NCBI RefSeq assembly: GCF_000160835.1
Contig: NZ_GG700732.1
Coordinates: forward strand, 93,253-157,252
Source of the DNA: Limosilactobacillus antri DSM 16041
Lineage (GTDB): Bacteria > Bacillota > Bacilli > Lactobacillales > Lactobacillaceae
DNA: 64,000 nucleotides
Direction of reading: 5' to 3'
Position 1 is the first letter of the stretch. Each line of letters begins with the position of its first letter. This document shows, piece by piece, positions 10,098-19,534 of this stretch. Under the pieces are notes generated by a model. The model did not search any database, was not told where the DNA came from, and saw nothing but the letters and a program-made list of their open reading frames with translations. The position numbers and the translations under genes were made by a program.

Positions 10098-10694
10098 ATG
10101 TTAATTTTAGTAATCTTTGCTGGTCTGACGCTAATTTTAGGGGCGTTTTACCTGACTAATTCCTGGCAACGGTACCGTGAGTGGAAGTCGGGAACGATCA
10201 TCGTGGTTTTAAGCTTGATCGCGGTTATTTATGGGGCCATCAACCTGCCCTATTGGAATAAAAATTCGCAATCAAATAGCACGAGCACTAGGTCGTCACG
10301 GCAGGTTCAGAGCAGTTCCTTCTCCAATACGCTTAGCGGCATCAACGGGGCGGCTAATAGCCAAAATCAGCAGATGTCCGTCCTGCGGCAGTTGCAGAAG
10401 GGCTATGCAAAGCTCGGAACGGTTGAATTCCGTGAGCAGGATAATACCTACGTGGTCAAACCCACTGATGATAATACGGTTAAGGCAATCCAAGCGTTGG
10501 TTCAGGATCCCAGCCAGGCTGGTCAAATCGGCTGGTCTAATTTAACTGATTCAATTAAAAAGAATTCCGCCCAGGTTTCTAAGGCACTGAACGGGGATTA
10601 CTCAATTAGCATTGTTAACCCGGATAAACCTAGTCAAGCGGTTTACACTGCCAAGAACGGGCAAACGACTTACAATATTGCTGACCAGAAGTGA
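10098..10694 (+). CDS. Membrane-anchored unknown protein
   Basis: 198 residues with two predicted N-terminal transmembrane helices (about residues 2-20 and 34-51, separated by NSWQRYREWKSG). A Ser/Asn/Gln-rich linker (residues about 55-90) and a soluble outer domain of about 110 residues follow. The linker and topology suggest an extracytoplasmic domain tethered to the membrane. I do not recognise the family. ATG 10098 is preferred to the adjacent GTG 10095 because AAAGGAG ends at 10090. No partner gene is adjacent. Confidence 0.7.
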   Translation: MLILVIFAGLTLILGAFYLTNSWQRYREWKSGTIIVVLSLIAVIYGAINLPYWNKNSQSNSTSTRSSRQVQSSSFSNTLSGINGAANSQNQQMSVLRQLQKGYAKLGTVEFREQDNTYVVKPTDDNTVKAIQALVQDPSQAGQIGWSNLTDSIKKNSAQVSKALNGDYSISIVNPDKPSQAVYTAKNGQTTYNIADQK

Positions 10695-10705
10695 GTAGGT
10701 AAAAA

Positions 10706-10813
10706 GGAGCGTGGGACAGCCCACGGTTAGGGACTGTAAGGCTAGCCTACCAGGGGTCACGTGATATTTTTAAAATCTAAAAGAGGCTGAGTTAATTCCC
10801 AGCCTCTTTTACG
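10706..10813 (+). repeat. GTGGGACAG-type intergenic hairpin cluster
   Basis: Three hairpins in a row. CGTGGG/CCCACG (10710-10725) contains GTGGGACAG. An imperfect palindrome follows at 10736-10750 (GTAAGGCT/AGCCTAC). Last is an 11-bp stem, AAAAGAGGCTG (10779-10789) with CAGCCTCTTTT (10800-10810). The last has T runs on both strands and serves as a bidirectional terminator between the convergent unknown gene and tRNA-Ser. The GTGGGACAG core is shared with the longer elements near 53.6 and 63.9 kb. Confidence 0.55.
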
Positions 10814-10821
10814 TATCTAAA

Positions 10822-10909
10822 GGAGAGTACAGGATTTGAACCTGCGCGCCCGCTCAACACGGGTTCGCCGGATTTCGAGTCCGGTGCATTACCACTCTGC
10901 CAACTCTCC
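10822..10909 (-). tRNA. tRNA-Ser (anticodon CGA)
   Basis: An 88-base class II tRNA on the minus strand. The acceptor arms are GGAGAGT and ACTCTCC. The anticodon stem CCGGA/TCCGG encloses the loop CTCGAAA, giving anticodon CGA for codon UCG. A long variable arm is present (GAACCCGTGTTGAGCGGGCG) and a GTTCAAATC T-loop. CCA is not encoded, consistent with processing by RNase Z. Confidence 0.95.
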
Positions 10910-11034
10910 ATTAATTTTCAACTCTTTTACTATACCAAAGTTTTCCCTAATAGTAAACTTAAAAAGTTAACTCCGCTTAGTTTGAATAGTATAATATTAG
11001 GGATAACTACCGATCAGCAAAGGAATTAATTAGT

Positions 11035-11757
11035 ATGACAAAAAAATATTATGCAGTTAAGAAGGGGCGGCAGCCGGGCATTTACACCAGCTGGCCGGCG
11101 TGTCAACAGATGGTTAGCGGGTTCCCGGGAGCGGTTTACCGTTCGTTTGCCAATCGCGCTGAAGCCATAAGCTGGCTACGCTCTAACCAGCTGCCGCAGC
11201 ACAATAACGAGCAGCTACAGTTAAACCTGGCTGAGCAGCCGTTTATCCAGCAGCCGGCTGGTGCTGCCGATCATGCGGCGATTCTGCTCTATACTGATGG
11301 GGGTTCCCGCAACCACGGCAACCGACGTGGCCAGCACGTGAAAAGTAACGATAAGGCGGCCTGGGCATACCTGATTGAACGCCGGGGGCAACAGTACACC
11401 GGGACCGATGGTGAATTTGGGGCAACCAATAATAAGATGGAGCTGACGGCCCTGCTGACGGCCCTGCAGACCATTAGTGCACATGGCTGGCAAGACGAAG
11501 CAATCAGTGCAACCTTGGACTCGCATTACGTCCTCGATCCCATTACTAAGGGCTGGCTCTACGGCTGGCAGCGCCGCGGCTGGAAGACTGCCGCTGGGAA
11601 ACCCGTTGCTAACAAGGAGCTGTGGCAGGAGCTGCTTAAAATACTCCCGCAGTTTCCGCATCTCCATTTTGCGTGGACCAAGGGCCACGCCGCCAACCTT
11701 GGCAACAACACGGTCGATGAGCTGTTAAATACCACAATGGACACCATGGGGGAATAG
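11035..11757 (+). CDS. rnhA: Ribonuclease HI with N-terminal hybrid-binding domain
   Basis: Cuts RNA in RNA-DNA hybrids. The 240 residues have two domains. Residues 1-50 (KKYYAVKKGRQPGIYTSWPACQQMVSGFPGAVYRSF, given in pieces: YAVKKGRQPGIY and GFPGAVYRSF) are the caulimovirus-type RNase H1 N-terminal domain. Residues about 80-238 are the catalytic fold with YTDGGSRNHG (first Asp), NNKMELTALL (Glu), LDSHYV (Asp) and NNTVDELLN (last Asp). All four acids are present. TATAAT lies at 10990-10995. It is followed three bases later by mvaS, so the two are co-transcribed. Confidence 0.9.
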   Translation: MTKKYYAVKKGRQPGIYTSWPACQQMVSGFPGAVYRSFANRAEAISWLRSNQLPQHNNEQLQLNLAEQPFIQQPAGAADHAAILLYTDGGSRNHGNRRGQHVKSNDKAAWAYLIERRGQQYTGTDGEFGATNNKMELTALLTALQTISAHGWQDEAISATLDSHYVLDPITKGWLYGWQRRGWKTAAGKPVANKELWQELLKILPQFPHLHFAWTKGHAANLGNNTVDELLNTTMDTMGE

Positions 11758-11760
11758 AGA

Positions 11761-12918
11761 ATGAAAATTGGAATTGATAAAATGGCCTTTGCCACTACGG
11801 ACAAGTACCTGGACCTGCGAGAATTGGCCCGGGCCCGCAACGTTGATCCAGACAAGTATACAATTGGAATTGGCCAGGACCAGCAGGCGGTTGTGCCGCC
11901 GACTCAAGACATCGTCACCCTTGCGGCCGCGGCTGCCCAGAAGCTGCTCACGCCTGCAGCTGCCCGGCGAATTTCAACGGTAATTGTCGCGACGGAATCA
12001 GGAATTGATAATTCCAAGGCGGCCGCGATTTACGTTAAGCGTTTGTTAGGCCTAAGCGACTTCGTGCGGACGGTGGAGCTAAAGGAGGCCTGCTACTCAG
12101 CTACCGCCGGGCTCCAGTTTGCCCGGGGGATTGTGGCGCTGAATCCGCAAGAAGAGGTGCTGGTAATTGCGACTGACATTGCACGTTATGGTCTCAACAC
12201 CCCCGGGGAGGTAACGCAGGGGGCTGGCGCGGTGGCAATGCTGGTGAGCCGGGATCCCCGGGTCCTGGCAATTGAAGAGACCAGCGTTAGCCTGACCAAG
12301 GACATCATGGACTTCTGGCGGCCGCTATACGCTACCGAAGCCCTGGTGGATGGCAAGTATTCGACCAGTGTCTACATCGACTGCTTTAAGGAAGTCTTGA
12401 CCAGGTACCAGCAGCTAACGGGGCGGCCACTGGCTGATTTTGGGGCGCTGCTGTTTCACCTGCCATTTACCAAAATGGGCAAGAAAGCCCTGGCGGCGGT
12501 TTTGGGTGACCGCACTGATGGGACGGCCGAACGTCTCCGCCAGGCACTGACTGCCAGCCAGTGGGCCTGCCGGCAGGTTGGCAACCTCTATACCGGTTCA
12601 CTATACTTAGCCTTGATGTCGTACCTCCAAAACGGGGATGCGCATCGTGGCAGCCGGCTAGGCCTCTTTAGCTATGGTTCCGGTGCTGAGGGGGAGTTTT
12701 TTACCGGCATTTTGCAACCCCAGTTTGCTGAGAATATCCTGCCGCTAACGCCGGCTTTGCGGCAACGGCAACGAGTTTCAGTGACTGAGTATGAGCGCCT
12801 CTTTGACGAACAGCTCGGGATGAACCCTGCCGACGTCGCTTTTACTACGGAAAATGACGCTTGTCCCTTTGTCCTGACTGGGCAACAGGACCACCAGCGT
12901 CAGTATCGGGCAAACTAA
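11761..12918 (+). CDS. mvaS: Hydroxymethylglutaryl-CoA synthase
   Basis: Condenses acetyl-CoA and acetoacetyl-CoA to HMG-CoA, the first committed step of the mevalonate route to isoprenoids used by lactobacilli. The 385 residues match the bacterial family. Visible features are the opening GIDKMAFATTDKYLDL, the nucleophile Cys in ELKEACYSATAG, a His in LLFHLPFTKMGKKAL and GLFSYGSGAEGEFF near the C terminus. The product feeds undecaprenyl phosphate synthesis, which uses uppS at 19.8 kb. The start lies directly after the rnhA stop. Confidence 0.95.
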   Translation: MKIGIDKMAFATTDKYLDLRELARARNVDPDKYTIGIGQDQQAVVPPTQDIVTLAAAAAQKLLTPAAARRISTVIVATESGIDNSKAAAIYVKRLLGLSDFVRTVELKEACYSATAGLQFARGIVALNPQEEVLVIATDIARYGLNTPGEVTQGAGAVAMLVSRDPRVLAIEETSVSLTKDIMDFWRPLYATEALVDGKYSTSVYIDCFKEVLTRYQQLTGRPLADFGALLFHLPFTKMGKKALAAVLGDRTDGTAERLRQALTASQWACRQVGNLYTGSLYLALMSYLQNGDAHRGSRLGLFSYGSGAEGEFFTGILQPQFAENILPLTPALRQRQRVSVTEYERLFDEQLGMNPADVAFTTENDACPFVLTGQQDHQRQYRAN

Positions 12919-12967
12919 AAGGACGAGCCTGCAAGAGCAATGGTGTGCTCTGCCGGGTTCGTCCTTT
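12918..12967. terminator. Bidirectional terminator between mvaS and lexA
   Basis: Long stem AAAGGACGAGCC (12918-12929) with GGGTTCGTCCTTT (12955-12967), with an inner GAGCA/TGCTC hairpin. A and T runs on both sides suit both convergent genes. Confidence 0.8.
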
Positions 12968-12978
12968 GGCAGTTTTGC

Positions 12979-13602
12979 TTAAAAAATGTTATCACGGAAA
13001 AGACCGACGACCCGCCCCAGAATCTTGACGTTCTTTAGGTAAATCGGGTCCATCGTATCATTTTCTGGCTGGAGGCGGAAGCGGTCCTTTTCCTTAAAGA
13101 ACCGCTTGCAAGTGGCCTCGTTATCTTCGTTCATTGCAATGACAATGTCACCATTCTTGGCGGTCGACTGCTTCCGGACGATCACCTGGTCGCCGTTGAG
13201 GATTCCCGCCTTAATCATGCTGGTTCCCCGGATGGTCAGCATATAGAGGTCATTATGATCTTGAATCGACGGCGGAATCGGGAAGTAGTCAGTGGCGTCT
13301 TCAACCGCGAGGATTGGTTGTCCCGCGGTGACCACCCCGAGTAATGGAATCTTGGTTTGCAGGGGCTTAATCCCCAGGAGGTCGAATCCCTTGGGGGTAA
13401 TTTCCAGGGCCCGGGGCTTAGAGGGATCTTTTTGGAGGAATCCCCCCTCAATCAAACGGTTGATATGACCATGAACCGTCGACGTGGAAGAAAGGCCCAC
13501 CGCACTACAAATCTCCCGAACCGTTGGCGGGTAGCCGTGTTCATTCACTGCTTTGTGAATATAATTGAGGACCGCTAACTGCTTGTTCTTTACTGGCTTC
13601 AT
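12979..13602 (-). CDS. lexA: SOS repressor LexA
   Basis: Repressor of the DNA-damage response that cleaves itself when RecA filaments form. The 207 residues have a winged-helix DNA-binding domain (residues 1-65, [22 protein letters not shown]) and an S24 protease domain. The Ala93-Gly94 cleavage bond lies in VVTAGQPIL, the nucleophile is Ser128 in RGTSMIKAG, and the general base is Lys166 in [11 protein letters not shown] 13602 is set by GAGGTG upstream; an earlier in-frame ATG at 13647 lacks a site. A LexA box lies in its promoter, so it represses itself. Confidence 0.96.
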   Translation of the reverse strand: MKPVKNKQLAVLNYIHKAVNEHGYPPTVREICSAVGLSSTSTVHGHINRLIEGGFLQKDPSKPRALEITPKGFDLLGIKPLQTKIPLLGVVTAGQPILAVEDATDYFPIPPSIQDHNDLYMLTIRGTSMIKAGILNGDQVIVRKQSTAKNGDIVIAMNEDNEATCKRFFKEKDRFRLQPENDTMDPIYLKNVKILGRVVGLFRDNIF

Positions 13603-13663
13603 GTGCCAACACCTCATTAAAATTAGTATTATAATTAAGAATATCATAGTTGGGGGCGGAGTT

Positions 13664-13677
13664 CAAACACACGTTCG
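13664..13677 (-). promoter_or_regulatory. LexA (SOS) box of lexA
   Basis: On the minus strand this reads CGAAC-GTGT-GTTTG, matching the Gram-positive SOS box CGAAC-N4-GTTYG. Its right part overlaps TTGAAC, which with TATTCT 17 bases on is a plausible lexA promoter, so bound LexA would block RNA polymerase. Confidence 0.85.
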
Positions 13678-13680
13678 CAA

Positions 13681-13708
13681 TTGACAAACTTTGCTATTAA
13701 CTTAAAAT
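13681..13708 (+). promoter_or_regulatory. ynzC promoter
   Basis: TTGACA at 13681-13686, a 16-base spacer and TAAAAT at 13703-13708. It is divergent from lexA and starts four bases from the LexA box, so LexA may also affect it. Confidence 0.6.
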
Positions 13709-13795
13709 ATTAATTATAGAGAATTATTATGGTTAGGCTGACCAGGATCCTGGTTAATTTTCATTAATTACCGTTGCGATTGGAGGGTAAATCTT

Positions 13796-14047
13796 ATGGC
13801 TGAATCCGAAGAACAAGAAAAGTTATTAAAACGAATTAACGAATTGGCCCACAAGAATAAAAAAGAGGGGCTGACCGAGGCGGAAACTCGTGAACGGGAA
13901 CGCCTGCGCCGGGAATACATTAAAAACTTCCGGGAAACGATGCGGAGCAATATTGAAATGATGCGGATCTATGATAAAGACGGCAACGAGGTAACCCCAG
14001 AAAAGGTGCGTGAAGTTCAGCGCAAAAAGGGCTTGCGGGATGACTAA
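13796..14047 (+). CDS. ynzC: DUF896 protein YnzC
   Basis: 83 residues, mostly two long charged helices ([21 protein letters not shown], shown in part: [14 protein letters not shown] and [14 protein letters not shown]). This is the DUF896 pattern of B. subtilis YnzC, whose function is unknown. In B. subtilis the divergent partner unit of lexA is yneA-yneB-ynzC; here only ynzC remains next to lexA, with no cell-division inhibitor or resolvase between them. GGAGGG precedes the ATG. Confidence 0.9.
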   Translation: MAESEEQEKLLKRINELAHKNKKEGLTEAETRERERLRREYIKNFRETMRSNIEMMRIYDKDGNEVTPEKVREVQRKKGLRDD

Positions 14048-14121
14048 CCGAGATTAGCTCTTTTCAAGTCAATAACATTCGTGTAAGATGGACAAGTAAC
14101 TATGCAAAGGGGGAAATACTC

Positions 14122-14349
14122 GTGGCGACAACAATTGTACTGGTTATCTTAGCCTTATTAGTCGGCCTGCTGGTCGGCTTCTTTGGCGCGCGTAAGTACA
14201 TGGAAAACTACCTCCGCAACAACCCACCGATTTCTGAGGAAATGCTGCGGACGATGATGCTCCAAATGGGTCAGAAGCCATCAAGCCGGAAGCTGCACCA
14301 GATGATGCAGTCAATGAAGGCCCAGGCTAAAAAGGCCAACACTAAGTAG
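14122..14349 (+). CDS. UPF0154 membrane protein YneF
   Basis: 75 residues starting at GTG, with AAAGGGGGAAA upstream. One N-terminal transmembrane helix (about residues 4-24, [18 protein letters not shown]) is followed by the conserved UPF0154 body [24 protein letters not shown] and a Lys-rich end. Function is unknown. The position just after ynzC is conserved in Firmicutes. A bidirectional terminator follows. Confidence 0.9.
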   Translation: MATTIVLVILALLVGLLVGFFGARKYMENYLRNNPPISEEMLRTMMLQMGQKPSSRKLHQMMQSMKAQAKKANTK

Positions 14350-14376
14350 GGCATCCCAAGTTTCTTCATGATATCA

Positions 14377-14419
14377 AAACAGCTCCTAGCTTCACTAATT
14401 TAGAAGCTGGGAGCTGTTT
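14377..14419. terminator. Bidirectional terminator, yneF/plsC
   Basis: A 17-bp nearly perfect stem (AAACAGCTCC... with ...GGAGCTGTTT) between two convergent genes, with A/T runs on both sides. Confidence 0.85.
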
Positions 14420-14421
14420 AC

Positions 14422-15060
14422 TTAGAAGTCATCGTTTTTAGGCTTGGGTGGCATCACGTATTTAAAATTAGGGTTGATTTGCTGGTCAAGCTGGTCGAAA
14501 GCGGCCTGCATCTGTGCTTCCAGCTGGGCTTGATAGTGTTCGTCCAGCTTGGTTTTGCGGTCAACGACGATCGGTTTGCCAAAGGCAATTTGCCGGGGTT
14601 GCCGGCTAAAGAGTTTGCCAAACGAGAGCGGACCCTGGTAGACCGCTGGTACCAAGGGGACGTTCGCCAGCTTGGCAATTAAGGTCGCCCCACCCTTGAG
14701 TTTGGCCGAATAGCGGGACCCGCTAGGGAAAATAATTGTTGAGAGGTCAGACTGGCGTAAGAGCTTAACCGGCTGCTTAATGGCTGAAGGACCGGGATGC
14801 TTGCGGTCGACCGGGTAGGCGTTCAGGGCCCGCAGGAACTTGGCTGCCAGCGGGTTTTTGAATAATTCTTTTTTGGCCATGAAGCTAAATTTCTTTGGCC
14901 AGACCGCGATGGCGATTAGCACCGGATCCATCCAAGTTCGGTGCGGAGCGACGATGATGTAGTTTCCTTGCGGGAGGTTTTCCCGGTTATAGATTTTGGC
15001 CCGGCCGTTGATAAGGGTTAAAAACGGGCTGACAATTTTCACTAAGAGGGTGTAGAGCAT
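14422..15060 (-). CDS. plsC: 1-acyl-glycerol-3-phosphate acyltransferase
   Basis: Adds the second acyl chain to lysophosphatidic acid at the membrane, giving phosphatidic acid. The 212 residues have an N-terminal hydrophobic stretch (YTLLVKIVSPFLTLI), the catalytic block APHRTWMDPVLI (the HX4D motif), and FPSGSRYSAKLKGGATLIA. The last is a variant of the usual FPEGTR block, with Ser for Glu. The start at 15060 is supported by GGAAGAAG upstream; further upstream codons in this frame lack a site. It is divergent from the methyltransferase gene. Confidence 0.9.
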   Translation of the reverse strand: MLYTLLVKIVSPFLTLINGRAKIYNRENLPQGNYIIVAPHRTWMDPVLIAIAVWPKKFSFMAKKELFKNPLAAKFLRALNAYPVDRKHPGPSAIKQPVKLLRQSDLSTIIFPSGSRYSAKLKGGATLIAKLANVPLVPAVYQGPLSFGKLFSRQPRQIAFGKPIVVDRKTKLDEHYQAQLEAQMQAAFDQLDQQINPNFKYVMPPKPKNDDF

Positions 15061-15140
15061 AGCGACTTCTTCCAATCTTTTTAATTTCTTTGTAAAGTAT
15101 GACGAAAAATAACGCAACATGCAAGTGGAGGACAAAAAGT

Positions 15141-15905
15141 GTGATGAAAAACCAGGCCGATTTATTGAAAGCTGACGAGCGGATCGATCAGTTATACAGC
15201 AATGATGTGCGGTTAATCCAAAGTCCGAGCTGCTTTGCCTTTTCCCTGGATGCGGTGCTGCTCGCGGACTTTGTTCGCCCTAACCGGCGGCGCCAGCTTC
15301 GGATTGTTGACCTTTGCGCGGGGAATGCAGCAGTTGGCTTGTTTTTACATAATAAACTGGGCGGTCAGTTTACCGAGGTCGAGCTCCAAACGCGAATTGC
15401 GGATATGGCCAGGCGGAGTATTGCATTGAACGGTTTGACCGACCGCTACCGGGTCCTTAATCTGGATATTGCGGACGTCTTTTCCGCGATTCCGAAAGAC
15501 TCCGCCGATATTGTGCTGTGCAACCCGCCTTATTTTCCGGTAACCGAAAAGAGTCAGAAGAACCCGAACCAGTACCTGGCAATTGCCCGTCACGAGCTGA
15601 AAACGAACTTAGCGATGGTTGCGCAGCAGATGAGCGGCCTGCTGAAAATGAATGGCCATGGCTACCTGGTGCACCGCCCGGACCGGTTAACGGAAATTTT
15701 AACGGTTTTACAGCAACAGCGACTGGTGCCGAAACGGCTCCGGTTCATCTACCCTAAGCCGGGACGGGATGCTAACATGGTGTTGATTGAAGCAATTAAG
15801 GATGGCAAACCGGGTGGGCTCAAGGTCGTGCCACCGCTAATTGTCAATGACGAGGCGGGAAATTACCGCCCGGAAGTAAGGAAGCTATTGTATGGTAAAG
15901 ACTAA
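15141..15905 (+). CDS. TrmN6/YabB-like tRNA adenine N6-methyltransferase
   Basis: SAM-dependent methyltransferase of the family that includes E. coli TrmN6 (m6A37 of tRNA-Val) and B. subtilis YabB. The 254 residues show the SAM-binding loop VDLCAGNAAVG and the catalytic VLCNPPYF, followed by a gap where the related rRNA enzymes carry extra domains. GTG 15141 is chosen because GGAGG at 15127-15131 is nine bases away; ATG 15144 is the next codon. The stop overlaps the start of yazA by 14 bases, as in other Firmicutes. Confidence 0.88.
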   Translation: MMKNQADLLKADERIDQLYSNDVRLIQSPSCFAFSLDAVLLADFVRPNRRRQLRIVDLCAGNAAVGLFLHNKLGGQFTEVELQTRIADMARRSIALNGLTDRYRVLNLDIADVFSAIPKDSADIVLCNPPYFPVTEKSQKNPNQYLAIARHELKTNLAMVAQQMSGLLKMNGHGYLVHRPDRLTEILTVLQQQRLVPKRLRFIYPKPGRDANMVLIEAIKDGKPGGLKVVPPLIVNDEAGNYRPEVRKLLYGKD

Positions 15906-16182
15906 GTATTATTATATCTACGTCCTCTATTGTGCTGATGGCAGCCTTTACTGCGGCTTTACCGATAACGTTGCCCGCCGCTTTGCTGCCCACCAGGAGT
16001 TTCGGGGGGCCAAGTATACGAAAGTCAAGTCCCGCCACCCCTTGCGGCTGGTTTATAGCAAGCAATTTGCCAGCAAGCATGAGGCCCTGAGTGCGGAATA
16101 CCATTTCAAACACCAGTCCCGTCAGCAGAAGCTGGTATATTTAGCCGAACACGGCGTTAACCTCCGTGCTGATCAGGGATAA
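15892..16182 (+). CDS. GIY-YIG domain protein YazA (UPF0213)
   Basis: 96 residues forming a single GIY-YIG nuclease-like domain: YYIYVLYCADGSLYCGFTDNV carries the paired tyrosine motifs (YIYVLYC and LYCGFTD), with Arg in DNVARRFAAH and a Glu in HEALSAEYHFK. The family is widespread, and its substrate is unknown. It overlaps and is translationally coupled with the TrmN6-like gene, a conserved pairing. Confidence 0.9.
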   Translation: MVKTKYYYIYVLYCADGSLYCGFTDNVARRFAAHQEFRGAKYTKVKSRHPLRLVYSKQFASKHEALSAEYHFKHQSRQQKLVYLAEHGVNLRADQG

Positions 16183-16213
16183 CGGAAATTCAACTGATTA
16201 GTAGGCGAAAGGC

Positions 16214-16242
16214 TTGTCAAGCACGGGGCTTTTTTGTATACT
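16214..16242 (+). promoter_or_regulatory. rpsB promoter
   Basis: TTGTCA at 16214-16219, exactly 17 bases, then TATACT at 16237-16242. Transcription would begin near 16249, leaving a leader of about 115 bases. Confidence 0.8.
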
Positions 16243-16249
16243 AATATCT

Positions 16250-16360
16250 GGTGTTTAATAACATATAACACACCCGTGCCGATAAGCGGGGACGTGCCTA
16301 GGTCAATTAGGTGCTCCGCTTAGCTGACGCCCGGGGAGGAAAAACATTTTGGAGGTATAA
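16250..16360 (+). ncRNA. rpsB leader RNA, probably the Lacto-rpsB motif
   Basis: The untranslated leader can form AAGCGGG (16283-16289) with CCGCTT (16316-16321) around an inner CCTA/TAGG stem. It is flanked by ACACCCGTGCC and GACGCCCGGGGAGG, all upstream of the true ribosome site TGGAGG. A conserved structure called Lacto-rpsB is known upstream of rpsB in Lactobacillales and is thought to let S2 control its own synthesis. Assignment is from position and taxon, not from a covariance-model match. Confidence 0.65.
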
Positions 16361-16365
16361 CACTA

Positions 16366-17154
16366 ATGTCTGTTGTTACTATGAAGCAATTGCTTGAAGC
16401 CGGTGTCCACTTCGGTCACCAAACTCGTCGTTGGAACCCAAAGATGGAAGAATACATCTTCACTGAACGGAATGGGATCTACATCATCGACCTGCAAAAG
16501 ACTGTCAAGCTGATCGATACTGCTTACGACTACATGAAGAGCGTTGCTGCTGATGGTGGCGTAGTCCTCTTTGTTGGTACCAAGAAGCAGGCGCAGGACT
16601 CAATCGAAGAAGAAGCAACCCGGGCGGGTCAATACTACGTTAACCACCGTTGGTTAGGTGGTACCCTGACCAACTGGAAGACGATTCAATCCCGGATCGC
16701 ACGGTTGAAGGAACTGAAGAAGATGGCAGAAGACGGCACCTTCGATGTCCTGCCAAAGAAGGAAGTTGCTGTTTTGACTAAGCAACGGGAAAAGCTGGAA
16801 CGGTTCCTGGGCGGGATCGAAGATATGCCACGGATCCCCGACGTACTGTTCATTGTGGACCCACACAAGGAACAAATTGCGGTTAAGGAAGCACAAAAGC
16901 TGCACATTCCGATCGTTGCGATGGTTGACACCAACACTGATCCAGACGACATCGATTACGTTATCCCTTCAAACGATGACGCAATCCGGGCCGTTCGCCT
17001 GATCACTTCCAAGATGGCTGACGCAATTGTTGAAGGTAAGCAGGGTCAAGATGACGCTCAGCAAGCAGACGCTGCTGCCGACGATAACGCCGAAGAAGAA
17101 ACTGTTAGCGAAGATTCATTAAAGAACCTGAAGAACAGTGTTGAAGGCAAGTAA
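16366..17154 (+). CDS. rpsB: 30S ribosomal protein S2
   Basis: Small-subunit protein needed for S1 binding and translation initiation. The 262 residues open [25 protein letters not shown] and include [12 protein letters not shown] and [12 protein letters not shown], all diagnostic. The C-terminal 35 residues are an acidic tail ([16 protein letters not shown]). Codon use is strongly biased, as expected for an abundant protein. Confidence 0.98.
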   Translation: MSVVTMKQLLEAGVHFGHQTRRWNPKMEEYIFTERNGIYIIDLQKTVKLIDTAYDYMKSVAADGGVVLFVGTKKQAQDSIEEEATRAGQYYVNHRWLGGTLTNWKTIQSRIARLKELKKMAEDGTFDVLPKKEVAVLTKQREKLERFLGGIEDMPRIPDVLFIVDPHKEQIAVKEAQKLHIPIVAMVDTNTDPDDIDYVIPSNDDAIRAVRLITSKMADAIVEGKQGQDDAQQADAAADDNAEEETVSEDSLKNLKNSVEGK

Positions 17155-17172
17155 TATAAGCAATTAATACTT

Positions 17173-17228
17173 GGGCTGTTTTGTGTTATGGACCATTGTG
17201 GCCCTAAGTACAAACAGCCCTTTTTTTA
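17173..17228 (+). terminator. Attenuating terminator between rpsB and tsf
   Basis: GGGCTGTTT (from 17173) pairs with AAACAGCCC (17212-17220) around a 30-base loop, followed by seven T. Placed inside an operon, it probably sets the rpsB:tsf ratio by partial termination. Confidence 0.8.
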
Positions 17229-17254
17229 CATTAAATCAAAGGAGAGAGTTAGTA

Positions 17255-18130
17255 ATGGCTGAAATCAAAGCTGCTCAAGTTATGCAATTACGTAAGAAGT
17301 CCGGTGCCGGAATTATGGACGCCAAGAAGGCCTTAGTTGCCAGTGATGGTGACATGGACAAGGCGATGGACTACCTTCGTGAAAAGGGAATCGCCAAGGC
17401 CGCTAAGAAGAGTGACCGGGTAGCTGCTGAAGGGTTGGCAGAAATCGCCGTTAATGGCAACACTGCTGCCATTGTTGAGCTGAATTCCGAAACGGACTTC
17501 GTTGCTGCCAGTGATCCCTTCAAGGATCTCCTGAAGAAGGTTACTGAATTAATCAGTGAAAACAAGCCAGCTAACGTTGAAGAAGCCTTGGCTATCAAGA
17601 CCGCTAACGGTACTTTAAACGATGACATCATCGCTACTACCCAAAAGACTGGTGAAAAGGTCAGCCTGCGCCGCTTTGCCGTTGTTGAAAAGGATGACGG
17701 CGACAGCTTCGGTGCCTACCTGCACCAGGGTGGCCAAATTGCTGCCTTAGTTGTTCTGGAAGGTGCTGACGAAGCTACCGCTAAGGACGTTGCAATGCAC
17801 GTTGCCGCAATTAACCCAGAATTTATGACCCGCGAAGACGTTTCTCAGGACCGTCTGGACCACGAACGGGCAATCTTCAAGGAAGAAACGCTGAACGAAG
17901 GCAAGCCTGCTCAGATCGTTGACAAGATTGTGGAAGGCCGGTTGAACAAGTTCTTGTCCCAAATCTGCCTTGCCGACCAAGAATTCGTTAAGGATTCCGA
18001 CAAGACCGTTGCGCAATACGTTAAGGATAACGGCGGTAAGCTGAAGTCCTTCATTCGTTACGAAGTCGGTGAAGGAATCGAAAAGAAGCAAGACGACTTT
18101 GCACAAGAAGTTAAGGACCAAATGAACTAA
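17255..18130 (+). CDS. tsf: Elongation factor Ts
   Basis: Nucleotide-exchange factor that recycles EF-Tu. The 291 residues begin [22 protein letters not shown], with [22 protein letters not shown] forming the N-terminal UBA-like helix bundle, then the core with [10 protein letters not shown]. The start is ATG 17255, eight bases after AAAGGAGAG. The gene lies downstream of rpsB through the attenuator. Confidence 0.98.
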   Translation: MAEIKAAQVMQLRKKSGAGIMDAKKALVASDGDMDKAMDYLREKGIAKAAKKSDRVAAEGLAEIAVNGNTAAIVELNSETDFVAASDPFKDLLKKVTELISENKPANVEEALAIKTANGTLNDDIIATTQKTGEKVSLRRFAVVEKDDGDSFGAYLHQGGQIAALVVLEGADEATAKDVAMHVAAINPEFMTREDVSQDRLDHERAIFKEETLNEGKPAQIVDKIVEGRLNKFLSQICLADQEFVKDSDKTVAQYVKDNGGKLKSFIRYEVGEGIEKKQDDFAQEVKDQMN

Positions 18131-18150
18131 GCGTTCGGTTGGCGACGAAG

Positions 18151-18927
<777 letters not shown>

Positions 18928-18930
18928 CCA

Positions 18931-19491
18931 ATGGCATCAAGCAAAGAGATTTTAAATGACGCAAAGCAAAAAATGAAGAAGTCGGGTGAGGCACTCCAGC
19001 GGAGTTTAGCAGACATCCGGGCAGGCCAGGCCAACGCCAGTCTGCTGAACTCGGTGAAGGTTGAATACTACGGCGCACCGACACCGTTAAACCAGGTGGC
19101 GTCGATTACGATTCCAGAAGCCCGGCAGTTACTGGTTACGCCATACGACGAAAGCATTTTGGAAGAAATTGAAAAGGCAATCTACGCTTCTAACCTGGGA
19201 TTGACCCCCCAGAATGACGGGAGCGCAATTCGCCTGATTATTCCACAACTGACCGAAGACCGGCGCAAGGAACTGGTTAAGGACGTCAAGGCCGAACTGG
19301 AAAAGGCCAAGGTGGCGGTCCGCAATGTCCGCCGGGAAGCGATGGACGACCTGAAGAAGGGGAACAAGAACGGCGACTTTAACGACGACGAATTCCATGA
19401 TCTGGAAAAGCAGGTTCAAAACGAAACCGATGCCGGGATTAAGAACCTGGAAGAAATCGCTGGGGCCAAGGAAAAGGAACTGCTGCAATAA
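18931..19491 (+). CDS. frr: Ribosome recycling factor
   Basis: Splits the post-termination ribosome together with EF-G. The 186 residues are full length. Three-helix-bundle motifs are visible: [23 protein letters not shown], split here as [12 protein letters not shown] and [12 protein letters not shown], then [15 protein letters not shown] and [14 protein letters not shown]. It follows pyrH directly and ends at a clear terminator. Confidence 0.98.
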   Translation: MASSKEILNDAKQKMKKSGEALQRSLADIRAGQANASLLNSVKVEYYGAPTPLNQVASITIPEARQLLVTPYDESILEEIEKAIYASNLGLTPQNDGSAIRLIIPQLTEDRRKELVKDVKAELEKAKVAVRNVRREAMDDLKKGNKNGDFNDDEFHDLEKQVQNETDAGIKNLEEIAGAKEKELLQ

Positions 19492-19500
19492 CTTAGCTGT

Positions 19501-19532
19501 GGGGTTGGGAATTGGCTCAACCCCCTTTTTTA
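19501..19532 (+). terminator. frr terminator
   Basis: GGGGTTG (19501-19507) with CAACCCC (19518-19524), followed by a run of T. Confidence 0.85.
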
Positions 19533-19534
19533 AC

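Noticed and set aside
16198..16240. Possible terminator after yazA (GCTTGTCAAGC then a T run)
   Set aside because: The stem is only four pairs, and the same bases make a near-consensus promoter for rpsB.
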